Shown: positions 1 to 5,895 of the stretch, piece by piece
Numbering within the stretch: the stretch's first letter is position 1
Layout: every line of letters begins with the position of its first letter
Source: JAICUY01 sp038250515
GTDB lineage: Bacteria; Chloroflexota; Limnocylindria; QHBO01
NCBI GenBank assembly: GCA_038250515.1
Contig: JBBSCG010000050.1
Span: 1 to 13,989, forward strand
DNA length: 13,989 nucleotides
Direction: 5' to 3'
Notes under the pieces: model-generated
What the model was told of the DNA's origin: nothing
Databases searched by the model: none
What the model saw: only the letters and a program-made list of their open reading frames with translations
Position numbers and translations under genes: made by a program

Positions 1-283
1 GGACCGCAAAGTCGACGATCGCGGTCGTGCCGCCGAACGCCGCGGCGCGCGTGCCGGTCTCGAAGGTGTCCTTGGCGAACGTTCCGCCGAATGGCAGCTC
101 CATGTGGGTGTGCACGTCGATCGCCCCGGGGATCACCCATTTGTCGCGCGCGTCGATGGTGCGGTCCGCAGTCGCGTCGAGGTTGGTGCCGATGAGCGCG
201 ATCTGCTCGCCATCGACCAGGATGTCGGCGCGGGTGGTGGCATCGGCATTGACGATCGTGCCGTTCTTGATGAGCGTGCGCAT
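1..283 (-). CDS. hydA: Dihydropyrimidinase / D-hydantoinase, N-terminal fragment (runs off left edge)
   Basis: This zinc amidohydrolase would hydrolyse 5,6-dihydrouracil or dihydrothymine (and hydantoins) to N-carbamoyl-beta-amino acids, the second step of reductive pyrimidine degradation, in the cytoplasm. About 94 codons are present. The N-terminus MRTLIKNGTIVNADATTRAD has the small beta-sandwich entry typical of the family. Residues around 58-70 read DVHTHMELPFGGT, containing the first metal-binding HxH pair and the MPFGG-like loop of hydantoinases. The carbamylated lysine and the later histidines lie outside the window. The start is supported by an AGGAGG Shine-Dalgarno 5 nt upstream (about 286-293). 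It is transcribed away from the HhH gene at 413, across a gap that carries operator-like repeats. The beta-ureidopropionase gene at 3029-3874 on the same strand encodes the next pathway step. The family call is firm; the exact substrate (dihydropyrimidine or other cyclic imide) is inferred from context. Confidence 0.9.
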   Translation of the reverse strand, partial: MRTLIKNGTIVNADATTRADILVDGEQIALIGTNLDATADRTIDARDKWVIPGAIDVHTHMELPFGGTFAKDTFETGTRAAAFGGTTAIVDFAV

Positions 284-354
284 CGGTCCTCCTTGGTGGA
301 GTGCTCGGGCCAGGAGAGGCTCGCATGGTAGCGCCGCGGGCTCGGATGCTGTTT

Positions 355-385
355 ATTCACCCGGTGAATCAACCGGGAGAATCAA
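355..385. promoter_or_regulatory. Operator-like palindrome plus 13-bp tandem repeat between divergent genes
   Basis: ATTCACC-C-GGTGAAT at 355-369 is a perfect inverted repeat with 7-bp arms and a 1-bp centre. Partly overlapping it are two adjacent 13-bp direct repeats: 360-372 (CCCGGTGAATCAA) and 373-385 (CCGGGAGAATCAA), identical at 11 of 13 positions. The half-site GAATCAA therefore occurs twice at a 13-bp period, plus one inverted copy. The block lies about 70-100 bp upstream of the hydA start and 28 bp upstream of the HhH start, where a repressor or activator site would be expected. The regulator is unknown; no regulator gene is in the window. Confidence 0.5.
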
Positions 386-399
386 ACGGCGGTGCGGCG

Positions 400-405
400 T
401 AGGAT
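400..405 (+). promoter_or_regulatory. Possible -10 box of a leaderless promoter
   Basis: TAGGAT fits the TAnnnT -10 pattern and ends 7 nt before the ATG at 413. No convincing Shine-Dalgarno precedes that ATG, so transcription could begin at or next to the start codon. No good -35 hexamer is visible 16-18 nt upstream. Confidence 0.3.
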
Positions 406-412
406 TCGCGTG

Positions 413-1042
413 ATGGCCGACCGACTTCACTACACCGATGACGACGCCGCCAACCGGCTGATCGCGATCGATCCGATGGCGCTGCTGATCGGCTTCGTGC
501 TCGACCAGCAGGTGCCCGTGCAGAAAGCCTTCGCCGGCCCGATGGAGCTGAAGCATCGGCTGGGCACCCTTGACGCTCGAAAGATCGCCTCGACCGATCC
601 TGACAGGCTGGCGGCGGCCTTTTCCGAACGACCGGCGCTGCATCGGTTTCCGGGAGCAATGGCGAAGCGCGTCCAGTCGCTGGCCGAGGTGATCGCCCGC
701 GACTACGACGGCGACGCCGCCCGCGTCTGGGGCGATGCCGCCGACGGCAAAGACCTCGAGCGACGAATCGGCGCGCTGCCGGGCTTCGGCGGGATGAAGG
801 TCAAGTCGCTGCTGGCGGTGCTCCACAAGCGGCTCGGCGTCGAGCTGCCTGGCATGGATGCCGCGCTCCCGAACTACCCGACCCTCGGCGACGTCGACTC
901 CGCCCGGGCACTGGAGGAGTACCAGGCCAAGAAGCGAGCGCACAAGGCCGCGCAGCGAGAGTCCGGGCAGAAGTTCGAGCCCTGGGCGGATGCCGGGGAA
1001 GCCGCTGCCTATGCCGGACCAAAGGGACGTGGTCGGTCGTAG
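413..1042 (+). CDS. HhH-GPD-type base-excision repair family protein (TIGR03252-like)
   Basis: This is a small helix-hairpin-helix protein of about 209 aa, the usual size for the uncharacterised HhH-GPD group found mainly in actinobacteria and relatives. The family hallmark LLIGFVLDQQVPVQKAFAGP spans about residues 24-43. The hairpin ALPGFGGMKVKSLL lies at about 121-134 and would contact the DNA backbone. A catalytic aspartate is not obvious: D149 is the nearest candidate, about 20 residues after the hairpin lysine, slightly further than in endonuclease III. The protein has no cysteine, so the iron-sulfur cluster of Nth/MutY is absent. The C-terminus is basic (GPKGRGRS). The start at 413 is preferred over an in-frame ATG at 392 because of the TAGGAT box just upstream and the family N-terminus. 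A base-excision role is known only by family membership; substrate and activity are unknown. It stands alone between two minus-strand units. Confidence 0.75.
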   Translation: MADRLHYTDDDAANRLIAIDPMALLIGFVLDQQVPVQKAFAGPMELKHRLGTLDARKIASTDPDRLAAAFSERPALHRFPGAMAKRVQSLAEVIARDYDGDAARVWGDAADGKDLERRIGALPGFGGMKVKSLLAVLHKRLGVELPGMDAALPNYPTLGDVDSARALEEYQAKKRAHKAAQRESGQKFEPWADAGEAAAYAGPKGRGRS

Positions 1043-1061
1043 CGCCAGTCCGACGCGTCGC

Positions 1062-1076
1062 GAACTTGCCAAGTTC
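1062..1076. repeat. 15-bp perfect palindrome in a convergent intergenic gap
   Basis: GAACTTG-C-CAAGTTC has 7-bp arms around a single centre base. It lies in the 190-bp gap between the 3' ends of the HhH gene and the second VOC gene (1043-1232). It is not followed by a T-run, so it resembles a protein-binding site more than a classical terminator, although its position between convergent genes fits a terminator better. A weaker inverted repeat (TCCGC/GCGGA, 1190-1204) lies nearer the VOC stop. Nothing else is recognisable in the gap. Confidence 0.4.
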
Positions 1077-1232
1077 CGCGCACACCGGAGTTAGGCGTTC
1101 CCGATGCCACCATTCGTCGGCTTCGAAGGCGGATGTGAGCGTGGAGGACCCGCGATCCGTCGGCGCATCGCTTCATTTGGCGGCCTAAGTCCGCCCTGAG
1201 CGGAATCTGTCAAGAACTGAGCCAGCGGGCAC

Positions 1233-1658
1233 CTATTCCGCGGAAGGCTTGTGCATCCAGGGCGTGTACGTGATCCCGATGAGCAATCCCTCCGGGCTCA
1301 GCACGCGCGCCACGGTCTGGCCCCATGGCTCCTCGAGCGGCTCGCGTACGAGGCGGTGCCCCTTCGCGGACAGCTCGCTCGCCGCCTCGGCCACGGCATC
1401 GGCCGATTCGACGTCGAACTCCAACCAGGCCTGGGGCGCAGGGATGTCGGAAGGCCAGGTATCAGTCCCGAAGCAGGAATCGGCGGCCTGCGACAACGGC
1501 CAGAGCGCGAAGGCGTTGATGCCGGGCATGTCATCGGTCGCGAAATAGCCCGGCTCGGCCTCCTCGAGGGCGATGCCGAGGTCGTCCCGGTAGAACGCCC
1601 GGCTGGCCGATGGATCGCCCACGATCGGTCCGAAGCCAGCAATGAAGCTGATTTTCAT
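1233..1658 (-). CDS. VOC-superfamily (glyoxalase/dioxygenase fold) protein, downstream copy
   Basis: A 141-aa single VOC protein built of two beta-alpha-beta-beta-beta units. The first runs over about residues 1-55 (ISFIAGFGPIVGDPSASRAF, then FYRDDLGIAL). The second runs over about 78-135 (AWLEFDVESADAVAEAASEL, EEPWGQTVARVLSPEGLLIG, then ITYTPW). Members act as metal-dependent lyases, isomerases or dioxygenases, or bind small molecules; the substrate here is unknown. It is the last gene of the minus-strand operon. Its ATG overlaps the LLM stop as ATGA (1655-1658), and a strong GGAGGTG ribosome-binding site (1664-1670) lies 5 nt upstream, inside the LLM gene. It shares an EPWG segment with the upstream VOC protein but is otherwise clearly different. 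Confidence 0.8.
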   Translation of the reverse strand: MKISFIAGFGPIVGDPSASRAFYRDDLGIALEEAEPGYFATDDMPGINAFALWPLSQAADSCFGTDTWPSDIPAPQAWLEFDVESADAVAEAASELSAKGHRLVREPLEEPWGQTVARVLSPEGLLIGITYTPWMHKPSAE

Positions 1659-2656
1659 GCGCGCACCTCCGCCATGGCCGGGATGATCTCGCGGCCGTAG
1701 ATGTCCAGCTGCTCCTCTTCCGAGCCGTTCATGAGGTACATGTTGAACTGGTCGACGCCGGCGTCCGCGAGCTGATGCAGCTTGGCGATGTGATCATCGA
1801 CCGGCCCGATGACGCAGAAGCGGTCGGTCACCTCGTCGCCGACGAACGCCGCGTTGGACGAGCCGACCTCTGCGTGGTGGTGGTAGTCGTAACCGGATCG
1901 GTCGCGGACGTAGCCGGTCAGCGACTCGGGCAACTGCTCGCGCGGGTACTTGTTGACCAGGTCCACGATGTGGTTACTGACGAGTGCCGGGAACCATCGC
2001 GTTCGCTCCCGCGCGTCCGCCAGCGGCCCGACGTACGCGGCCGCCGCCGCCTGGACACGCACGCTCTCGGGGGGACGGCCGGCCGCAGCCTCCGCGTCGC
2101 GGAGCTGTGAGACGAACCAGCGGATCAGGTCGGGATCAGCCAGTTGCAGGATCAGGCCGTCGGCGATGCGCCCGGTCATGGCCAGCGCCATCGGTCCGTA
2201 GCCAGCGACCCACACCGGCAGGTGCCATTTGCCGGTCCATGGAAGGGTCAGCTCAGTGCCCTCGTAGGTCACCGCGCGGCCTTCGACCAGGTCGCGGATG
2301 ACGCCGATCGCCTCCTCGAGCGTCTTCATGGTCGTCGGCGGCTTGCCCAGCACCCTTCGGGCGGAGTCGCCGCGGCCGATCCCCAGGTCCATCCGTCCGT
2401 CGCTGAGCTCGTCGAGAACGGCGAGCGCAGAGGCGGTGACGCTCGGCTCGCGAGTCGCCGGGTTGGTGACGCAGGTGCCGAGCCGCAGCTGATCGGTGGC
2501 CTGCGCCATGAGCGTCAGCAGCGGATACGGATCGCGCCACAGCACATGCGAGTCGAAGAGCCAGCCGTGGCTGAAGCCGTTCGCCTCAGCACGCCTGGCA
2601 AGGTCGACCGTTCGACCGATGCCGTGATCGGGCTTGAGGGTGAATCCGAAATCCAT
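1655..2656 (-). CDS. LLM-class flavin/F420-dependent oxidoreductase, TIGR03842 (CPS_4043)-like
   Basis: A 333-aa bacterial-luciferase-like TIM barrel, full length for the family. The N-terminus MDFGFTLKPDHGIGRTVDLA, the GWLFDSHVLWRDPYPLLTLM stretch (31-50), LRLGTCVTNPATRE (57-70), GRMDLGIGRGDSARRVLG (87-104), WVAGYGPMAL (149-158), the YDYHHHAEVGSSNAAF block (256-271) and the C-terminal DQFNMYLMNG match a distinctive subfamily I recognise as TIGR03842. This class uses reduced FMN or coenzyme F420 for hydride transfer or monooxygenation; cofactor and substrate are unproven for this member. It lies 6 bp after the upstream VOC gene and overlaps the downstream VOC gene by 4 bp, in the same operon as the beta-ureidopropionase. 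A role in pyrimidine catabolism is therefore likely by context. It could supply the missing reductive step, oxidise a pathway intermediate, or act on another amide; none of these is shown. It is too divergent from RutA to be called uracil monooxygenase. Confidence 0.88.
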   Translation of the reverse strand: MDFGFTLKPDHGIGRTVDLARRAEANGFSHGWLFDSHVLWRDPYPLLTLMAQATDQLRLGTCVTNPATREPSVTASALAVLDELSDGRMDLGIGRGDSARRVLGKPPTTMKTLEEAIGVIRDLVEGRAVTYEGTELTLPWTGKWHLPVWVAGYGPMALAMTGRIADGLILQLADPDLIRWFVSQLRDAEAAAGRPPESVRVQAAAAAYVGPLADARERTRWFPALVSNHIVDLVNKYPREQLPESLTGYVRDRSGYDYHHHAEVGSSNAAFVGDEVTDRFCVIGPVDDHIAKLHQLADAGVDQFNMYLMNGSEEEQLDIYGREIIPAMAEVRA

Positions 2657-2662
2657 CGTGGC

Positions 2663-3025
2663 TCAGGACCTTTCGGCCATGTGCTGCATGACGTTCACCA
2701 CGACACCGTTCGGATCCCGAACGAAGAAGCGGCGCACTCCCCACGGCTCGTCGGTCAGCGGGTGGACGATCTCACAGCTCGCATCGCGAGCACGACGGTG
2801 GATCTCGTCGACGTCGCCGACCTCGACACTGATCTGCGGCACAACGGTCGCCGTCGCATCGGCCGTGATGAGCTGGATCTGGGCGGTCGGGTTGTCAGGC
2901 GAGCACAGGCCGACGATCCAGCCCAGGTCCATGCCGAGCTCGAAGCCCAGGACCCCGGTGTAGAAGGAGCGGCTCGCATCGAGATTGCGAGTATGGATGT
3001 CAGGGACAGCTCGCCGGATCTTCAT
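2663..3025 (-). CDS. VOC-superfamily (glyoxalase-like) protein, upstream copy
   Basis: A 120-aa compact VOC protein. MKIRRAVPDIHTRNLDASRS then FYTGVLGFELG forms the first beta-alpha-beta unit. VVPQISVEVGDVDEIHRRAR, DEPWGVRRFFVRDPNGVVVN and VMQH form the second. The position that is usually a metal-binding glutamate in the last strand is occupied by the VVVNVMQH sequence, so classical glyoxalase I metal chemistry is doubtful. Related proteins ending in VNVxxH are common and uncharacterised. It starts 3 bp after the beta-ureidopropionase stop with no strong ribosome-binding site, so translational coupling is likely, and it ends 6 bp before the LLM start. The function is unknown; its position suggests it handles a ligand or product of the neighbouring LLM enzyme or amidase. 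Confidence 0.8.
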   Translation of the reverse strand: MKIRRAVPDIHTRNLDASRSFYTGVLGFELGMDLGWIVGLCSPDNPTAQIQLITADATATVVPQISVEVGDVDEIHRRARDASCEIVHPLTDEPWGVRRFFVRDPNGVVVNVMQHMAERS

Positions 3026-3028
3026 CGG

Positions 3029-3874
3029 TCAGGGGCGTACGAGGTCGTTGTAGGCGTCAGGCCGCCGATCGCGGTAGAACTGCCACGTCTGGCGCACCTC
3101 CTCGATCGTGTCGAGATCGAGGTCGCGCACGATCAGCTCCTCGGCGTGCGCGTCGCCCACCTCGCCGACAAACTGGCCGCGCGGATCGGCGAAGTAGGAC
3201 TGGCCGTAGAAGTCGTCGTCGCCGAGTGGCTCAATCCCGACCCGGTTGATGGTGCCCACGAAATAGCCGTTGGCCACCGCATGCGAGGTCTGCTCCAGGC
3301 GCCACAGGTATTCGCTCAGTCCCCGGGACGTTGCTGATGGAATGAAGACCATCTCCGCGCCGTTCAAACCGAGCGCCCGAGCGCCCTCCGGGAAGTGGCG
3401 GTCGTAGCAGATGTACACGCCGACCTTGCCAACCGCGGTGTCGAACACCGGATAACCGAGGTTGCCCGGGCGGAAGTAATACTTCTCCCAGAAACCCTTG
3501 ACCTGCGGGATGTGCGTCTTGCGGTACTTGCCGAGATAGCTGCCATCGGCATCGATCACGGCCGCGGTGTTGTAGTAGATGCCGCTGGTGTCGTCCTCCT
3601 CGTACATCGGTACGACGAGAACCATCCCCGTTTCACGGGCAAGCGCCTGCATCCGCTTCGTCGTCGGGCCGTTCGGGATGTGCTCCGTATACGAGAAGTA
3701 CTGCGGATCCTGTACCTGGCAGAAGTAGGGGCCGTAGAACAGCTCCTGGAAGCACATCACCTTGGCGTCCTGGGCGGCCGCCTCGCGCGCGTACTTCTCG
3801 TGCTTGGCGATCATCGATTCCTTGTCGCCGGTCCATTCAGCCTGGAGCAGCGCCGCCCGAACGGTGCGAGCCAT
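3029..3874 (-). CDS. Beta-ureidopropionase-like carbon-nitrogen hydrolase (nitrilase superfamily)
   Basis: A 281-aa nitrilase-superfamily amidase, predicted to hydrolyse N-carbamoyl-beta-alanine to beta-alanine, CO2 and ammonia in the cytoplasm. The catalytic triad is visible: E44 in CFQELFYGPYF, K119 in YRKTHIP and C156 in VYICYDRHFPE. The ELFYGPYFCQVQDPQYF segment and the C-terminal RQTWQFYRDRRPDAY are characteristic of the bacterial branch of beta-ureidopropionase and N-carbamoylputrescine amidase. The latter is the main alternative, but a dihydropyrimidinase on the same strand favours the pyrimidine role. The start at 3874 has a GAGGAGG ribosome-binding site about 5 nt upstream. It is the first gene of the four-gene minus-strand operon and is divergent from the secreted NTR-like gene across 55 bp. 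Confidence 0.88.
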   Translation of the reverse strand: MARTVRAALLQAEWTGDKESMIAKHEKYAREAAAQDAKVMCFQELFYGPYFCQVQDPQYFSYTEHIPNGPTTKRMQALARETGMVLVVPMYEEDDTSGIYYNTAAVIDADGSYLGKYRKTHIPQVKGFWEKYYFRPGNLGYPVFDTAVGKVGVYICYDRHFPEGARALGLNGAEMVFIPSATSRGLSEYLWRLEQTSHAVANGYFVGTINRVGIEPLGDDDFYGQSYFADPRGQFVGEVGDAHAEELIVRDLDLDTIEEVRQTWQFYRDRRPDAYNDLVRP

Positions 3875-3910
3875 GGATGCCTCCTCGGAAGGTGTGCCGC
3901 GAACAGAGGC

Positions 3911-3919
3911 GATACTCTA
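3911..3919. promoter_or_regulatory. Possible overlapping divergent -10 elements
   Basis: TACTCT (3913-3918, plus) and TAGAGT (3919-3914, minus) are overlapping TAnnnT motifs in the only gap between the divergent beta-ureidopropionase operon and the NTR-like gene. The plus-strand element lies 11 nt from the ATG at 3930, which would give a very short or no leader. The minus-strand element would give a leader of about 30 nt ending in the GAGGAGG site. Neither has a recognisable -35. Confidence 0.25.
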
Positions 3920-3929
3920 CCCCAGACCG

Positions 3930-4454
3930 ATGCTGATCCGAGCTCCGCGCCTCACTCTCCCACTTGGGCTGGTCCTGGCTTTCTGGCTCGTCCTCCCCTC
4001 CCAGACCGATGCGATCTGCGCCACCATTCCCGTCGCCGAGGCGATGCGCGGCGCGCCGGTCGTCTTCGTCGGAACGGTGACCAACACCGAGAACCACGAC
4101 GCGACGGCCACCTTCCTGGTCGACGAGATCTGGAGCGGCCCAACGCTCGAACCACTCGTCAAGGTCCACGGCCCGGTTGTCGATGCCTCCGCCGAGGACG
4201 TGCTCACCTGGCGCGAGGGTGTGAAATATCTCGTCATGCCGGAGGTCGTCGGAGAGCGGCTGGAAGATCAGGCTTGCTCGAACAGCCGTCCGTGGACCGA
4301 CGACCTCGCCGCCTTCCGGCCGGCGGACGCTCGTGAGCCGGTCGAGCAGCCCCTGACCTCCGGACCGCCCGGCGACCCGCCGTATCCGCTCGTCTTCCTG
4401 CTGATCCTGGCGGGAGGAGCCGCTGCCGCCTTCCTGCTGCTGCGCCGCCGCTAG
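3930..4454 (+). CDS. Secreted, C-terminally membrane-anchored NTR/TIMP-like protein
   Basis: A 174-aa exported protein. Residues 1-28 form a signal peptide (LTLPLGLVLAFWLVLPSQTDA), with likely cleavage just before I29-C30. The mature part begins with ICATIPVAEAMRGAPVVFVG followed by TV, resembling the cysteine-led OB-fold (NTR/TIMP-like) opening of many bacterial surface proteins, in which an N-terminal Cys precedes a VFVGxV strand. A second cysteine, C116 in DQACSNSRPW, probably pairs with C30. A proline-rich linker (136-152) leads to a C-terminal membrane helix (about 153-170) and an RRR stop-transfer tail, so the domain should face outward on an anchor. It starts at the ATG without a Shine-Dalgarno, just after a TACTCT box; an upstream in-frame ATG at 3762 would overlap the divergent gene by over 100 bp and is rejected. 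The molecular function is unknown. It lies 21 bp before the decarboxylase-like gene. Confidence 0.72.
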   Translation: MLIRAPRLTLPLGLVLAFWLVLPSQTDAICATIPVAEAMRGAPVVFVGTVTNTENHDATATFLVDEIWSGPTLEPLVKVHGPVVDASAEDVLTWREGVKYLVMPEVVGERLEDQACSNSRPWTDDLAAFRPADAREPVEQPLTSGPPGDPPYPLVFLLILAGGAAAAFLLLRRR

Positions 4455-4463
4455 ACCGCGGCG

Positions 4464-4469
4464 CACAAT
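4464..4469 (+). promoter_or_regulatory. Possible -10 box just upstream of the PLP enzyme start
   Basis: CACAAT ends 6 nt before the ATG at 4476, in the 21-bp gap after the NTR-like gene, and no Shine-Dalgarno is present. It sits in the loop of a short inverted repeat (GGCGC...GCGCC, 4460-4475). A leaderless secondary promoter is possible; simple read-through from the upstream gene is equally likely. Confidence 0.2.
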
Positions 4470-4475
4470 GGCGCC

Positions 4476-5894
4476 ATGGAGACGCCCGACCTGCTGACTC
4501 GGACGAGCGAAATCGCGCGCCGCTACATTGAGTCACTGCCCGACCGGCCGGTGCACGCCAGCGCCGATGTCGCCGAGCTGCGTCGCGCGTTCGTCCGACC
4601 GCTGCCCGAGCACGGCGAGACGCCGATCGACGTGATCGAGGCGCTGGCAAACGATGCGGACCCGGGTCTGATCGGCATGGCCGGGCCGCGCTATTTCGGC
4701 TTCGTCATCGGTGGTCATCTGCCCGCGGCACTGGCGGCCGATTGGCTGACTTCGACTTGGGACCAGAATGCCGGGATCTATGTCGCGGGCCCGGCGGCAT
4801 CGGTCGTCGAAGAGGCGGTCGGTGCGTGGCTGGTAGACCTGTTCTGGCTGCCGGAAGAGACGAGCTTCGGGCTGGTGACCGGCGGCCAGATGGCGAACTA
4901 CACCTGCCTCGCCGCGGCGCGGCACCAGGTCCTGGCGCAGGCCGGCTGGAATGTTGAGGAGCGCGGCCTGTTCGGCGCGCCGGAGATCGAGGTGATCGTC
5001 GGCGCGGAGGCGCACGCCACCATCCTGACCGCGCTGCAGTACCTCGGCCTCGGTCGCGACCGGGTGACGGTCATTCCAACCGATGAGCAGGGCCGCATGC
5101 AGGCCGATGCGCTGACCGCCACGCTGCGCGACGCCGGTAACCGACCGCTGATCGTGTGCCTCCAGGCCGGGAACGTGAACAGCGGCGCGTTCGATCCGTT
5201 CGACGCGCTGATCGACCAGGTGCGAGCGACGCGTCCAGGCGCCTGGATCCACGTCGACGGCGCATTCGGGCTGTGGGCCGCGGCCGCTCCGTCGCTGCGG
5301 CACCTGGTGGCGGGTGTCGAGCGCGCCGACTCGTGGGCCACCGATGGGCACAAGTGGCTGAACGTGCCCTACGACTCGGGCTTCGCGCTGGTCGCGCACC
5401 CAGAGGCGCATCACGCGGCGATGGCGCCGGCCAGTGCCGCCTACATCCAGTACGGCGACGTGGAGCGCAACGAGTTCGACTGGGTGCCGGAGTACTCGCG
5501 TCGCGCGAGGGGCTTCGCGGCGTACGCGGCGATGCGATCGCTGGGCCGCTCCGGCATTGTCGAGATGATCGAGCGGACGTGCCGGGTGGCTCGCGCCATG
5601 GCGGCGCGGTTGGGCGAGGCCCCGAACGTCGCGGTGCTGAACGACGTGGTCCTCAACCAGGTGCTCGTGCGCTTTGCCGCGCCGTCGGACGGCGCCGACG
5701 CGGATGTTTTCACGCGCGAGGTCATCCGTCGAGTCCAGGAGGACGGCACCTGCTGGCTCTCCGGCACGACCTGGCACGACATGGCCGCGATGCGCATCTC
5801 GGTCAGCAACTGGTCGACCACCGAGGCGGATGGCGCCGCATCGGTCGACGCGATCCTGCGCTGCGCAGATGCGGCTTCGCGGGCTGCCGACTGA
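4476..5894 (+). CDS. PLP-dependent group II decarboxylase-family enzyme (aromatic/acidic amino acid decarboxylase-like)
   Basis: A 472-aa fold-type I PLP enzyme, full length. The cofactor lysine is K293 in TDGHKWLNVPYDSGFAL. The PLP-nitrogen aspartate is D261 in HVDGAFGLW, the ring-stacking histidine is probably H180 in GAEAHATI, and the phosphate loop is TGGQMANYTCLAAAR (135-149). The N-terminal segment GPRYFGFVIGGHLPAALAAD and NAGIYVAGPAAS are typical of the DDC/glutamate/tyrosine decarboxylase group (Pfam Pyridoxal_deC). The substrate cannot be assigned. A decarboxylase making beta-alanine from aspartate would connect with the surrounding pathway, but nothing in the sequence proves it, and some relatives are annotated as aminotransferases. 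It follows the NTR-like gene by 21 bp and precedes the SDR by 1 bp, so it probably shares their transcript. Confidence 0.85.
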   Translation: METPDLLTRTSEIARRYIESLPDRPVHASADVAELRRAFVRPLPEHGETPIDVIEALANDADPGLIGMAGPRYFGFVIGGHLPAALAADWLTSTWDQNAGIYVAGPAASVVEEAVGAWLVDLFWLPEETSFGLVTGGQMANYTCLAAARHQVLAQAGWNVEERGLFGAPEIEVIVGAEAHATILTALQYLGLGRDRVTVIPTDEQGRMQADALTATLRDAGNRPLIVCLQAGNVNSGAFDPFDALIDQVRATRPGAWIHVDGAFGLWAAAAPSLRHLVAGVERADSWATDGHKWLNVPYDSGFALVAHPEAHHAAMAPASAAYIQYGDVERNEFDWVPEYSRRARGFAAYAAMRSLGRSGIVEMIERTCRVARAMAARLGEAPNVAVLNDVVLNQVLVRFAAPSDGADADVFTREVIRRVQEDGTCWLSGTTWHDMAAMRISVSNWSTTEADGAASVDAILRCADAASRAAD

Positions 5895-5895
5895 G

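Noticed and set aside
353..1072. Long open frames antisense to the HhH gene and, elsewhere, antisense to the PLP enzyme, SDR, aminotransferase and ABC genes
   Set aside because: They are GC-rich shadow frames with Arg/Ala/Pro-rich or His-rich composition, no recognisable motifs and no ribosome-binding sites; the opposite strands encode clear protein families.
1655..2656. RutA-type uracil monooxygenase
   Set aside because: The same broad LLM superfamily, but the sequence matches the TIGR03842-like group, and no other rut gene (rutB-F) is in the window.
3762..3929. Upstream extension of the NTR-like protein to an ATG at 3762
   Set aside because: It would overlap the divergent amidase gene by more than 100 bp and place a non-signal sequence before a clean signal peptide starting at 3930.
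3921..4012. Exact 13-bp direct repeat CCCAGACCGATGC at 3921-3933 and 4000-4012
   Set aside because: One copy spans the start codon and the other is inside the signal-peptide coding sequence; a match of this length is expected by chance in a window of this size.
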